From NCBI GenBank assembly GCA_021397835.1, contig JAJFZO010000606.1, positions 1 through 64,000 on the forward strand: a DNA stretch of 64,000 bases, read 5' to 3'. The notes beneath the pieces were generated by a model. The model was given only the letters and a program-made list of their open reading frames with translations, did no database searches and was not told the DNA's origin. Positions 11,520-22,660 of this stretch are shown here, in pieces (positions within the stretch are counted from its first letter, which is position 1; every line of letters begins with the position of its first letter). Position numbers and translations under genes: made by a program. This DNA comes from Moringa oleifera. Taxonomy: Eukaryota > Streptophyta > Magnoliopsida > Brassicales > Moringaceae.

Positions 11520-12058
11520 GGATAGCCTTCAATGCCAATTTTGCAGATCCTTTCATGCTAGTTCTGCCACAACTGGCATGAAAGGATATTAAAGACTAAT
11601 ATCAGCAGAACTAACAAAATTGGCGTGAAAGCATATTAAAGGCTAGCATTAGTAGAATTGGTAAAACTGGCGTATCCTCACAGTCTTTAAGGGGCTAGAA
11701 TTAGCGTGAAGAGCATGAGATGACCTTCAACGCCAGTTCAGCTAGAACTGGCATATCTTTCATCCCCTATGATTGAAGGCCTCTAATGCCAGTTCTCCCA
11801 GATCTGGCGTTAAGGGTCCCAGTTCTGTTTTGAAAGATTGAAGGCCTTTAATACTAGTTTTAAAAGAACTAACATTAAATGCTCTAGGGATGGTCTTTTA
11901 ACGCCAGTTCTTATTTAATTGGCATGAAAGGCTAATTTTTAACATCAGTTTATTACTAACTGACGTTAAAGACTTCATTTTTAATGAACCTTTTAATGAT
12001 AGTTCTTTGAATAACTGTCATTAAATTATTATCACTTATTATAATTTTTGTAGTAGTA
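11520..12058. repeat. CACTA right subterminal hairpin array and terminus
   Basis: About eight imperfect inverted pairs of the form TTTAACGCCAGTTCT ... AGAACTGGCGTTAAAG lie in a row, followed by two pairs built on TTTAATGATAGTT and the terminal TTTTTGTAGTAGT. Each pair can fold on itself. The GCCAGTT type is confined to this end of the element and the ATGACAGTT type occurs at both ends. Confidence 0.85.
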
Positions 12059-12114
12059 ACCGTGCATTGTTTTTCTTCTTGACCATAATGAATCAATTGA
12101 TTTGATGTAGGCAT
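12059..12114 (-). pseudogene. rps12: Mitochondrial rps12 remnant, 5' part
   Basis: The minus strand from 12114 reads MPTSNQLIHYGQEEKQCT, close to the start of mitochondrial ribosomal protein S12 (MPTSNQLIRHGREEKRRT). The frame is cut after codon ~18 by the CACTA element ending at 12058. The next rps12 bases reappear on the other side of that element at 5152. It lies about 49 bases after the nad3 stop, the usual tight spacing of the co-transcribed mitochondrial nad3-rps12 pair. Confidence 0.92.
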
Positions 12115-12163
12115 CGCTCTTTCTTTTATCCTTCCCCTCAATTTTAGTCTTTATCATTAGTGA

Positions 12164-12395
12164 TTACTTTAAATCCAAAGCACTCATTTTCCATTCATAG
12201 AGCAATCCAATAGTCAAAATTAATAAAAAAGCCATCATGGACCAAAATCCAAATAGATCAATCTTGTTAAGAGGCACTGCCCAAGGAAAGGAGAACGTTA
12301 CTTTTGGATTAGGGGTAATAAATATAATTAGAAAAAGATAGAAAAAGTTTATCAAAATGACTTTTGGCATCACCATAAGGATTGAGATGGTTCGG
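12164..12395 (-). pseudogene. nad3: Mitochondrial nad3 remnant, C-terminal half
   Basis: The minus strand contains VTFSFPWAVPLNKIDLFGFW, then SMMAFLLILTIGLLYEWK, and stops at 12164. This is the C-terminal end of NADH dehydrogenase subunit 3, a membrane subunit of respiratory complex I. Upstream, GDAKSHFD (near 12365-12390) matches the GDARSRFD segment, with a frame disruption in between. The N-terminal half is missing beyond about 12395. Several codons already specify the amino acid that the mitochondrion obtains only after C-to-U RNA editing (for example Leu in VPLNK, Leu and Phe in IDLFGF). Either C-to-T decay after transfer or an RNA-derived origin could explain this. The copy is not functional. 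Confidence 0.92.
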
Positions 12396-15300
12396 CTCTA
12401 CTAGGAGATGGGAAACTATATGCAAAGTTGGAGGTAGAGGGGCTTATACTTGGCTCACCATCAAAGGGATAAGAAGTAGGTTACTTGATAACTTTTTGAA
12501 AAGATTGATTTTTTTCTCATTGGAGCAGTCGGTTACCATAGTACTAAGATGGAAAGCCTGGTAGGCAGTCTACACAGATAGTAAGTCACCAAATGTGGGA
12601 AAGAATAACTATTACTTGAAGGTACCACCATCATAGGATTTGAGAAAAGGATACCTTTTGACCCACTGAGGCTATTTCTCAAAAACATAGTCAAAATTAC
12701 AAAATACCTTCCATCCACCATATAGAATTCTGCTCTTAAGTTGTTCTTGATATAAAGAAGTGCTATGTGAGCTCTTTTTTCAGGTGTTTAAGCACTATTA
12801 TCATGTAAGCACTATATACTCTTTAGTAAGGCATGCTTAGAGTATGCACCAGTCTTTATCTTCCTAACTATGCAAGGAAAGGCTACATTCCCTACCAATG
12901 ATGTCCCAACCAAGAAAGCATACATCTGGTCTCCAAGATTCTAAAAACAAGGGTGCCCTCCTTCTAGCCCCTAGCTTTATGTGCTTTACTACCTAGGCTT
13001 AGCCACAGAAGTCCTCGGATGCTTTCTTGTTTGGACTTTCATTATGGATACACCTAGGAGTGAAAAAGTCATAATAGATGGATAGCATCTTTAAGGGATT
13101 GAGGCTTCTTCAGGGAAGGCTTAGCCTCCAAAAGATAAGAAGTTTTTCCAAGCAAGGGAAGGATAGTGCCATTGTATTTCTGAGTGCTAATTCTCTTTTA
13201 AAATGGTATTCTATTTGATTGAAGGATTGAATTAGTGAATTAATCCTTGATTCTACTTGAAAGAGCTTTTAATTCTTTAGCGATGTAAAGCCATCGAGCA
13301 ATACATTGATAAGAGAACATCAATCTTGGTATTTGTTCTTGAATCAGGGACCAAGAGTAAGTTAAAGGCTAATGATAAACAAAATAAGACTAATGGCGCA
13401 TCTTACTTTCCATAGTAAACAACTTTCTTTATATTATAAAGCTCTTTTTTAATTGAAGTAAAGAGTAATTCTTCTTTTTTGTTGAAGTCGTTCCTAACTA
13501 CTTCGTTTTTCTTGTTCTTTTATATAATTAAAGAATGCATCACTCGCTTGCGTTTTATCCCCTCTTTATGGATGCTAAGAAGCCCTTACCTCTCCCTTCC
13601 ACTAAGCAATCTAGATCCTACGTGTCCACGAGATTAAAGAGATTAAAAATGGAAGAGAATAAAGAGCAATAGACTTCGCTTTGATACCTACTACTGGAAG
13701 TTCAATTACATCGCTTTGATACCTATTGCTTGAAGTTCAACTACAGGAAGTTTCACCTCTCCACGAGCATAGGATTAGGATTATATCATACACGTATTCA
13801 AAAGACTACAATTAGTGGCTATTAGCCTTCCTTTCTTTATCGAGGAAGCTCATCGGACATCTATTCCTCTTCCTCTACCTCAACAAGATCTGTGGTTCCC
13901 TTCGCTTCTTTTAGTCCTTAAGTGGAATTTAGGTACATAACATTCATTACTTGGTTATATCTCTATTTCTTTTGATTCAGAGTTAGCGCGAATCCTTATC
14001 TAAAATCCCCTAAAATCTAATTCTAATGTTGGCCTTTGGGTTACCAATTGCAATTTTAGTTTCCTCTGGTCTCGTACTAGGTGAGATAGCTTAAACAGGG
14101 GTGTTCTTTGCCAGGCATTTCACTACCTACGCCATGCTTTATTCCTCTTGGCCCTCTACAGAGTCATCCTTCTAGGCTAGGCTTCGATCATTCGTAACAA
14201 AATAAGAGATAAAATCCATGCCTAAGCTTGAAACTACATGGAAGAAAGACAGCTTTAGGTTGATATTTTTTTGCCTCCTTTATAAAAGAGTAAGCTTCTA
14301 CTGATCTTCTTTCTTTTAAGAAATAAATAAAGTAAGGTCTTTATCGATTTATTCTATGAAAAGTCTTTCTTCCTTATGTGCCTTATCAAAGAAAAGCTGG
14401 TTATGAAGTGAACTTCCTTTAAGTTGAAGCAAGAAGTGCAATAAAAACTCTTTTCCTTTCACTGAGGAATAACAACATCTATTCTTATTCTTTTGATTAG
14501 GTCACCCGCACAAAAGAAAAGAAGGAAGAAGAATTACTACAGCTTCACTTCCTTACTTATTAGGCGACTTTCTAGTTAGAACAAGGGACAAAAGTGGCAA
14601 GGCCCTTTTAAGGTGTTGTAGGTCAACCACAAAGGAATAAGAGTAACTTTTCTCTTTCCCTTCAACAAATGGGATGTTTACTACCTTCTGGGTGAGAATT
14701 TTTACTAAGGAAACTTCCTCAAAAGCTCTTTTTTCCCTGTTCATGCTAACTTCTTTCAATATAGTTTTCCCTAAGGAATGAATTTACTAATATAGCTTTT
14801 GATTTATCAACTTTAACAACAACTAAAATGGCCTTCTGGTACAAATTAATTAAAGGGTTTAGATGTAATGAAAGAAGTAGCTTAGGCAAATTCTAGAATT
14901 CATTCCTAGCCTCAGGTAACCTAACCCCTTTTCTGTGATCTTTCAACCTTAGTTAATGTAGTCATTGTAGTAATGTTGCACTTCTCTCTTATGAGAGCAT
15001 TTTTGGCCATGGGAAACCAATTGATTGATTTCCATAATAGCTACCCAAACTTTTTAAAATGGATCGAATTATGTTTCCTTTCTTTTCAGCTAAGAACAAT
15101 CTTTTAGTGGTTGATCGCTTCATGCATCTCCTGCTACTTTAGCTTTAGCCTTTTTAGTCCTTCCCTATCAAGTTGAATGCCTCTGTGAGCGCCCCGAGCA
15201 AACAAACTGTAGATATCTCATTCATGTCTATCCATTTTTGTCAAAAGATCCGTTAATGCTTCTCTTACCAAACAACCAAAGAGTAGGACTAGATCTCACC

Positions 15301-17430
15301 AACTATTTTTAATTGGGTTGCACTACGTTCCATCTCTAGATTAGGTTAATGAAATCGGGTCTCTATTAGTTTAATGACTTATAGTGGCTACTTAAATTCA
15401 CCGTTTGATATAAGGCACACCTTGAATTACTCACAATAGTTACCACTCTCATTCATCTTACCAGCCCCTTCGCTACTGCTTTTTGGGATGACTCCACAGA
15501 TATGTTTTTTGAAGATAACTTGTTTGGACTAATTACTAATTAAGTTGCTCTCCCTTCCTTAAATACCTTCATTGATTTGTCTTTCCTGTATAAGAAAAAA
15601 AGTCCTGAGGCATTTATTTACCCTTACACATACAAGCAAAAAGCATTAACAATGGTTTCATTTAACTCGAGCTCTTTATTGATCTATTTCTAGAAGCAAA
15701 TAGGATTGCAAGGAAGAGTTCATTCATCAAACCATTGTGCCCTTTCCTCTCTCTAATCAATTGGACCGATATTAGTCAAAGGGCTACTTCCCTAATACCT
15801 TTTTGTTTTTTCCATCCTTATCTTGGCTTATGGAAGGGCTACTCTTGATAGGCTAACTTTAAAGGTTTATTTTGGAAAGTCACCCTCGACCTTGTATCGC
15901 AAGTAACTATTTTATCCATGACCTACCAAGCATTGAGCCTTGAGCCAAAAGGATAGATTTTGTTTACTATGAGCATGTTGTCCTTTTCTTTCACTTGACT
16001 TAAAAAAACGGGTTTTCCTATTCGTTTACTAATTGAATCACTTAACTAATAGTAATGGGCTCTACTAACTGACTTCACTTTTGAGCATACCCACCGTTAT
16101 CTTGAAAGAGATAAGAAAACTAAATTTGTACTCGCTCTAACATCTTTCTTTGGTCCTTACTTTGATCAACTTGCCTAAAGTCTTAGTTTCCTCCCTTGAA
16201 CCATTGGAAGCACTGATTCATCTCAACAAATCTCCATCTACGGAGCTAAAAGCTTGCTTTAAAGATAAAACCTATGAGAAAGAGTTTCCTCATGAAACTA
16301 GCTACCATAATTGCACACTCAGCTTAGTCTTTCTAATCCTTTTCCCCATAAGCTAGGTTAGCCTCTTCCTTAAGTGTGGATATTTAGTATTTTTAATCTA
16401 TCTCATGGCTCTAGTTTAAGGCCTATTTAGTGCTTCTCACTTTAAAGGAGAAAAGATGGATTGATTACAGCAAACAAAGGTAATAAGGGACTTTTATTCA
16501 CTAGCCTCACGAGTTATTGATGAGCAAAACAACCTATCGGGGATTAGTTATGGGTGATTAAAAAGAACTGAATTCGCACGCACTGGTTCCTTTTAAGGAT
16601 CATTTGCATTCATTATCAACGAGAGGATCAATTGTACGCTATAAATCCATAACTGGAAGGGCTGCTATAAGCTATACTGCCTATGTCTAAACCTTGGCCA
16701 ATACCTGTATCCACCTCTGTAACTAGTGCCGATGATCTTACCACTAGAGCAATATGCTAAGACTTGATCTATCTATTCTCACACTTTCTTCTCTCTACTT
16801 TAAATTAAAGTTCTTTTTGAATATTTTGCACTTGAAATAAAATCGAGAAAAACTTAGAAGGAAGAAGGCTAGTATCATTGTGGTAAATGTCATAATGCTA
16901 GAGGAATCATTATTGCACAGCATAGGGCATACAAAACACTAAAAGGTTGCTAAACCCCTTTCATTAGAGTTTCATTAATATGTTGGAGGCATAGTAGGCA
17001 AAAGCGGGCTCAACATTATGGCGAAGGCTTTACTGGATCAACATTCAATTTATTCAAAATACTAATCCTAGTCTTTAATTGATTGGAATTGAGTCCTTCC
17101 AAAAAGAAGGCCAAGCTCCAATAGGAAATTACATTAAGGATAGAAGTACAACTCTCTTCATCTAGGTAAAAAACTAAGGAAGAAGAAAACCATAACCAAA
17201 GCGCATAGAAGGAGAAGCAAAATCTGCTTTAATTTCATTTCCTATCAATAGCGATTCACAATAATAACTCTTTATGCTACTTTCAATAGATAAGACCCTT
17301 CCTTTTCCCTTTTAAGGTATATAAGTGTTAGCTTATACTGGATAAGACTCAATTTAGATATGGATCTTGCACCACTTTCGGATGAGCTAAAAGGCTCACC
17401 AATTGATTACTAAAAAGGGTTTGTAATTCT
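12396..17430. other. No gene recognised; probable organelle-derived and repeat debris
   Basis: About 5 kb upstream of the nad3 remnant. No frame on either strand matched a family I know. Texture resembles plant mitochondrial spacer DNA and it directly continues the nad3-rps12 insert, so at least the part near 12400 is likely mitochondrial. A minor tandem duplication with a 35-bp period sits at 13677-13746 (CGCTTTGATACCTA core). A tRNA-like string at 16725-16760 is listed among the rejected items. Confidence 0.35.
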
Positions 17431-17439
17431 CTTTATCTC

Positions 17440-17841
17440 ATACATCCACAACTATTGCTACTTTTGATGTGATAGATTTTGATGGGGATTTAGATACTCA
17501 TATGGCTTTAGATGAGCATTTGGAAGTTAGATTTTAGGGCCTTAAAGAATAAGAATATACTTAAGAGGACTACAACCAATCTTTTGCTTTTTTTGGTTAG
17601 TGAAAATGGAAAAGAACGCAATTTGATTTACTCTTCAGTTAGTCTTTATGGTTTTAGGCTTGAACATACCACATAGAATTCCTTTAGATGCTTATGAGGA
17701 TCTTTATTCTCAAAATCGTGAATGGATCAAACCAGACTTTAACTCAAAATCTCCTTGTAAAATTGGATATTGGATGTAGTATGGTTGTTGATTTACTTTT
17801 GCTGCAGCCAATTACCTTAAAGTTTTCTCTTCATTAGCCAT
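17440..17841 (-). pseudogene. Ty3/gypsy gag, N-terminal fragment
   Basis: From an ATG at 17841 the minus strand reads MANEEKTLR, a stop, then NQQPYYIQYPILQGDFELKS and GLIH. This matches the gag start of a large plant gypsy group (MADxxRTLRELA ... IQYPxL ... FELKSGLIHLLPKF). A neighbouring frame continues with DPHKHLKEFYVVCSSLKP, the expected next segment, so at least one frameshift is present. Gag would package element RNA in cytoplasmic particles. The match fades near 17440. Its position just inside the primer-binding site at 18052-18069 supports the call. Confidence 0.78.
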
Positions 17842-18051
17842 GTCTTATTCTATTTTAGAATTATCAAATGAGTCAAATAAATCAAGTGCTAAATTCAATC
17901 CAAGAGATGAAGGTGAAGATTCTTATTGATTTCATAATTTAGATTCTTTCTTGAATCTTTTTGTTATTTTTTTAATCTCGAGATCATATGAAACTATGTT
18001 ACCTGCATGAGAAGAACGGGGCATTAAAATAAATTCAATTAAAATTAATCC

Positions 18052-18069
18052 CCAGCAACAACACCAAAA
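18052..18069 (-). promoter_or_regulatory. Retrotransposon primer-binding site, tRNA-Asp type
   Basis: The plus strand here reads CCCCAGCAACAACACCA, close to the 3' end of plant tRNA-Asp (CCCCGGCAACGGCGCCA). On the minus strand this is a primer-binding site of the TGGCGCCGTTGCCGGGG kind used to start minus-strand DNA synthesis. All three differences fit C/G-to-T/A decay. It lies about 210 bases before the gag start on the same strand. Confidence 0.72.
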
Positions 18070-19260
18070 ATTATTAGATATCGAGACCTACAAATTAAAT
18101 TCCTGCTCAAAAAATAAACTATAGCATAGATGACCAAGGTCGTTTCCATAGAGATTGGTTAGATTCATTTCTTGCAAAATTAAAAATAAAATAAAAAAGA
18201 TAAAGGTTTTAAGAGCTAAAATAGATAAAATTAAATTAATTGAAAAGAGAGAAAAAATCAATGTAATGAAGCATCCAATCAAAAAAATAATTTCAAATTT
18301 GATTTAAGAATTAAATATTGATGCAAAGATAAAAATTTTTTAATCTTCGCCAAGTTAGTTACGGTTATTGGTACGACCTAACAACTTGTTTCTTCTAAAT
18401 GTTTTGATAATCAAGATATGATCTCTGATTATTTTTCTTGTTAATAAATAACCCTAGATACAATCTTAGGATTTAATTTACCAACAGTATTAAAAATTAG
18501 AGAAACTACTAATTTTAACCAATAAACATATATGTAAGTTTATTTAAACTAGACTATATATTTTTATAACAAAAATTGAATACCATCTTTGTAATTAACT
18601 ATATTATTTATTACTTATATTAGAACATTTAAATAATCATAGATTTAAAGCTTTAATTAGTAATTTATTATATTGATGACTAAACAAAAGACCTTTTTAT
18701 TGCAATCAATCAAAATAATAATTTTCACAAGCACAGAAGATATATAAATAATGAAGAAATAAAAGAATAAATAAAATTAGTTATGATAAAGAATCAAACT
18801 CTTGAAGAATCGAACTCTTTATTATTTTTTAACTGGAAGAGATGTTTAGCAATTCATGAAAAAAAAAAAAGACCTAAGAAAAGAGGAAGGTAGAAAATAG
18901 ACTTTAAATGTCCTTGAAGAAACTACCTCCTTTCTATATAATAATTTCTAAACACAATATCCTGTTTAACTAGGACTGCTAAAGCTAAGTTACGATAAAG
19001 ATAAGATTTCTACAACAATTTTTAAATAAAAGATAAACTCATGCTTCAATAGAATTTTAATGCAACTAGTTGTGCCAACACCTTATCCAAAGACATTTTC
19101 TAATTCATCCACATCTCTTGGAATCCAACTTTTCATCTTCAAATCAAGTGTATTTAAGTCCATCTTAGTTGAGTTCCTTAATCCAACATACTAAATATAA
19201 AACATAGTTAAAATCCAAGATTTAATCATTTACAACCAATAAACGTAGAGGAATATCATA
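18070..19260 (-). mobile_element. Probable 5' LTR of the minus-strand gypsy fragment
   Basis: In the element's orientation this block lies just upstream of the primer-binding site, where the 5' LTR should be. It contains GGTCGTTTCCATAGAGATTG (18130-18160), a motif common near the inner end of plant gypsy LTRs, and is AT-rich and non-coding. I could not define TG/CA ends, so the right limit is a guess from where the texture changes. No second LTR was found. Confidence 0.5.
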
Positions 19261-20240
19261 ATATATAAGACTATTGTGCATTATATCAGTTACTTAGCGT
19301 ATTATCTATCCAAAAAATTACTGCAATATATTATTATTTCATATGGAGAGTATGAGTCTGCTATGGTTAATAAGGTCTTAAAAGGGACATACTTATTAAC
19401 TAAACAATGAGTGGAATGAAGAAGCCTCAACTAGTAATGAACCAAACGCTGTTGACTCAAAAAAACAAGAAGCGAGTGAGCAGTTGAGAGAGGCAGCCTA
19501 GGATATCAATTATGGTGAATCTCTTATTTTTAATTGACGAGTCGCCTAAACCCTTACTTTTCGATTCCAAAAATGTCCATAAACTCGAGGATTTTCCATT
19601 GACATTGTTCATCTTCCTTTCCTTGATTGAAAAGTTGCATATCACTATGTTTTTTCATTTTCTTATGTTATAGTCTTAATCCTATTTATGATCTGCGAGC
19701 CATGCAAAATCTTTCTTATTGAATTCTTGATCAATTAGTCGAAACCCACGCTTTCCTTATCGATCGAGCCTCTTTCATACCCTTTTCTCGAGTAAATACA
19801 TTTTATTCTTTAACACAGTCGAATATAAATGTTAAAACTAACCTTATTATGAGTAGTCTAAAAATAGACTTTTTATCTGTGGTTACCTTATCTAGGGAGT
19901 GCAACCACTATGACTATTAAAGTCAGGAGTTCAAATCAAGCAAGCACTAACGTAGTTGTTAAAGCACAAGCCTAGCTATCAAAGCTGGATTACTAACTAT
20001 TGTCCTTTTTGGAGAGAGAAAAGGGTTGAAGGCATTAGTTGGCAAGGGCTTCTTTTAATAAGTCCTTGGCAAGTCTTTTTTCATAGACCCATTGGTAGAT
20101 TGTTAATAGCTTTAGAGCTAAGTTGTTCTTGCTCTTCAAGTAGGGAAGACATGGTCTAGCTCAACCACTACCAAATTGCCATGCAGTTCTTGTTCCTTGC
20201 CGTGCTAGCCTTTATGGAGAACCAACTTATGATTTCCACA
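19261..20240. other. No gene recognised
   Basis: Short open frames on both strands (for example minus 19457-19645 and plus 19956-20159) matched no family known to me and lack start context or codon regularity. Nothing structured was seen. Confidence 0.35.
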
Positions 20241-20249
20241 ATCACTTCC

Positions 20250-20608
20250 TAGCTAAGCTCCAAAGGCAGTCCTAGCATAAAATTGGCCTGGGAAATTTTT
20301 CTAAGGGCACAAATGTTTTTATGTAGAACTGTCTCTTTCTTTGGTAGTTGAGGCTCCATATTTCTTAGTTATTGGCATTCTTGACATGGCTCACACAATG
20401 TCTTCCCCTGGCTTTCTCCAATTTTGCTTGCCAAAGAAGGAAAACAAGGCTTCCCCAAAGTTACTAATCCCTCCATGACACCTGTAGATTTTGGATTTTG
20501 GGCAACTTCAAGGAGAAATGAACCTTGATGAAGTCCATCGTTTGAGACGAAGTGATTTTGAGCCTTCTCTTCTAATTCCTCTTCATCACCCACCACGAAA
20601 ATTTTCAT
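20250..20608 (-). pseudogene. Degenerate retroelement pol-like frame (integrase zinc-binding region?)
   Basis: A minus-strand frame, open for 79 codons and readable beyond one stop, contains GLVTLGKPCFPSLASK and then LCEPCQECQ. In gypsy integrases the zinc-binding region has the pattern G-x-x-x-T-L ... F-W-P-x-M ... C-x-x-C-x-x-C. In the same frame after the stop comes FMLGLPLELS, reminiscent of the MDFVLGLP start of the integrase core. These are partial resemblances and the histidines are not clear. The sequence directly to the right (20610-20970) could not be assigned. Treat this as a suggestion. Confidence 0.35.
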
Positions 20609-21039
20609 GTAAACTCGTTTTCTTTTACTAATATTTTAATGAAGAAACTTGATGTATGAATCCCTTTCACATAGTTGATTACATGGATCATCATCTCCAT
20701 AGGAGTAGCCTGCAACCCCGCACAATGACTTCACTTAGAGAAGGGTGAGAACTAGAAATTCATCATCTTAGTTAACTACATATGCTTGCATAGCATTCCT
20801 TAATGGTGAGATGCTTGTCTTTTCTATCAAAACCTTGGTTCCATCGAGAACAACAATCACAGTCTGCTTGCTTTCCTTTTTATTTCTTATCATCATTGCT
20901 ATGTGGATATGAGGTCTTAGTGCCTGGTACCTATTAGATGAAACATTTCTTGTTTTGCTACTTTTGAAGGGCTGTCCAGCCTTGGTATAACCTAAGGATC
21001 ATTAATTTGTCTCCAGAGCCCATCAGTAATCTAGTGCGT

Positions 21040-21480
21040 AATTTTTACACTCTTTTCCATCCTTCTCCTTTTTGCTCTTTGTCCAGAAGCAGCTAGGCTA
21101 GCTACTGGCAGCCATACTGCTTCTTTTCGACCCTTCTACAGGCTAGCTGCTAGCAGCCATACTGCTTCTTTCCAACCCTTCTGCTCTTTGCTCTCCGTCC
21201 ATAAGTAGCTTGGCCAGTTGGTGGTAATTACAATGGCTCTCTCCAATCCTTCTCCTCTTTATTTTCCATCCAGAAATAGCTAGGCCAGCTGCTTGTAGCC
21301 CTACTGCTTCTTTCTGACCCTTTACTCTGTGGTCTATGTCCAAAAGCAGCTACACCAGCTGCTGGCATGGCAGTGTCACTAACTCTCTTTCGGCCTTCTC
21401 CTCTTTGCTCTCCGTCTAGAAGTAGCAAGGCTAGCTATTGGTAGCCGCACTGCCTCTCTTCAGCCCCCTCATGTTCGCTC
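21040..21480. repeat. CACTA GC-rich minisatellite, inverted copy
   Basis: About five to six imperfect units of ~72 bp with cores TAGCTAGGCCAGCTGCTGG and CTCTTTGCTCTCCGTCC, the reverse complement of the array at 8884-9240. The minus-strand open frames over it are repeat-derived. Confidence 0.78.
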
Positions 21481-22034
21481 TCTCCTTGCTCTGTTCTCTC
21501 TCATTCGTCTGAATCTTCACAAGGAGCAAGCACACCTTCTCTCTCCATTTGTTCATCTTTGACATTCAAACGTATGTAAATATTTCGGTGTATATTCAAA
21601 TTTTTTTTCCGAAATCTAAGTTTCACTATTTTGACTCAATTTGGTTAATTTTGGTTTAAAAAATATTGATGAATTTATATTTTGATAAATTAATTATGTA
21701 TTAGGTACAAATAAATTTTTTTTAAGTAAGATTAATTAGTATATTTTGTCAAATTTAATTATATTGATTTTGTAGTTAACATAAATTAATATAAGTAGTT
21801 AGATTTTAAATAGATAATTAATTAATTATATGCTTGTAAAATAAATAATAAATATTATTTAAATTTTAATCAAGTTACTAGCTAGTTAGATGCTTGTGTG
21901 GTAATTAATTAGATGATAATTAATTTATTATGTATTAATTCCTAATAAGTTATTAATTATCTGTTTAGCTAATGTTAATAAATTAGATGCTTCCGAAGTA
22001 AAAAATTAAATGTTATTTAATACTTTCAATAATG

Positions 22035-22660
22035 ATAGCACTAGATATTGGTGGTTGTCGAGTCTTGTACTTTTACGTACAATATTTTTGATCCTTTGAA
22101 CCATGATTTTCGTTAACTAAATCAACTTATGTCCACGTAAGTAAAAATATTTTCATTTACGTTAGTATATTTTTTTTTTACTCTTTAGAATATTGATTAT
22201 TTTTTATTGGTAGCTCTTTTAAATTGTTCCAAGTTATCAAAGAATCAAGCAATAGGCGCATTCCTAGGAGTATTCTTCCTATGATATGTATATTTAAACC
22301 TATATGTGATGTTAGTTTATTTATTTTATAAAATATAACAATTAAAAATTTTTAATGCAGTGTTCATATCAACCTTCAAATATTGAGTGTGAATATTATA
22401 TCATGAAATTTTTAAAGGACATCATTGATAAATGTGATAGAAATATCTCATATGCGCAAATAGCAAGTTTTTAAGCATTTACTTATGTAAATACTTTAGT
22501 ACTTAATTGATATGCTTACTAAAATTTTAATTGAATTAACTTTTTTTTAATATAAATATGGTTAGTGGACATAAATACTTACACCCAATCGGATATTGAT
22601 GAAGTTAAAAAGGAGGTTGGACAATTTCTTTGGAGTGCCATATTAGAAAGTTGAACCTTG
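22035..22660 (+). pseudogene. Ulp1 (C48) protease-like C-terminus of CACTA copy 3
   Basis: The plus strand reads RYWWLSSLV (about 22045), FDPLNHDFR (about 22090), then after an AT-rich intron QPSNIECEYYIMKFLKDIID (22360-22430), and after another intron TYTQSDIDEVKKEVGQFLW with a stop. The order and spacing match 5984-6570 in copy 1. The catalytic cysteine is kept here (NIEC, where copy 1 has Ser), but the following Gly is Glu. The catalytic histidine is again Tyr and the Asp is retained. Exons upstream are deleted at about 22030, so no protein can be made. Confidence 0.8.

Larger units (their letters stand above)
5153..12058 (-). mobile_element. CACTA (En/Spm) DNA transposon, copy 1
   Basis: The left end is CACTACTACAAATAAAAGC. 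The right end is AATTTTTGTAGTAGTA, an inverted repeat of it with the last base changed (G to A). The element splits the rps12 sequence: TCC lies before the left end and ACC after the right end, consistent with a 3-bp TCC duplication that has mutated. Length is about 6.9 kb. Inside, from left, are a hairpin array (5160-5300), an AT-rich 3' trailer, a minus-strand gene with Transposase_24-like and Ulp1-like parts (5984-8390), an inverted exon copy (8405-8655), a GC-rich minisatellite (8884-9240), a unique 2.1 kb tract (9400-11510) and a second hairpin array (11520-12058). The first (TNP2) transposase gene is absent, so it could only have moved with help from another copy. Confidence 0.93.

Noticed and set aside
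11520..12058. Regularly spaced short repeats that could suggest a CRISPR array
   Set aside because: The units are inverted pairs with variable spacing inside a CACTA terminus. There are no constant direct repeats with unique spacers, and the genome is a plant nuclear one.
16725..16760. tRNA-like string (reverse complement resembles TAGCTCTAGTGGTAAGATCATC)
   Set aside because: Only a D-arm-like piece is present. No anticodon arm, T-arm or acceptor pairing could be built around it.
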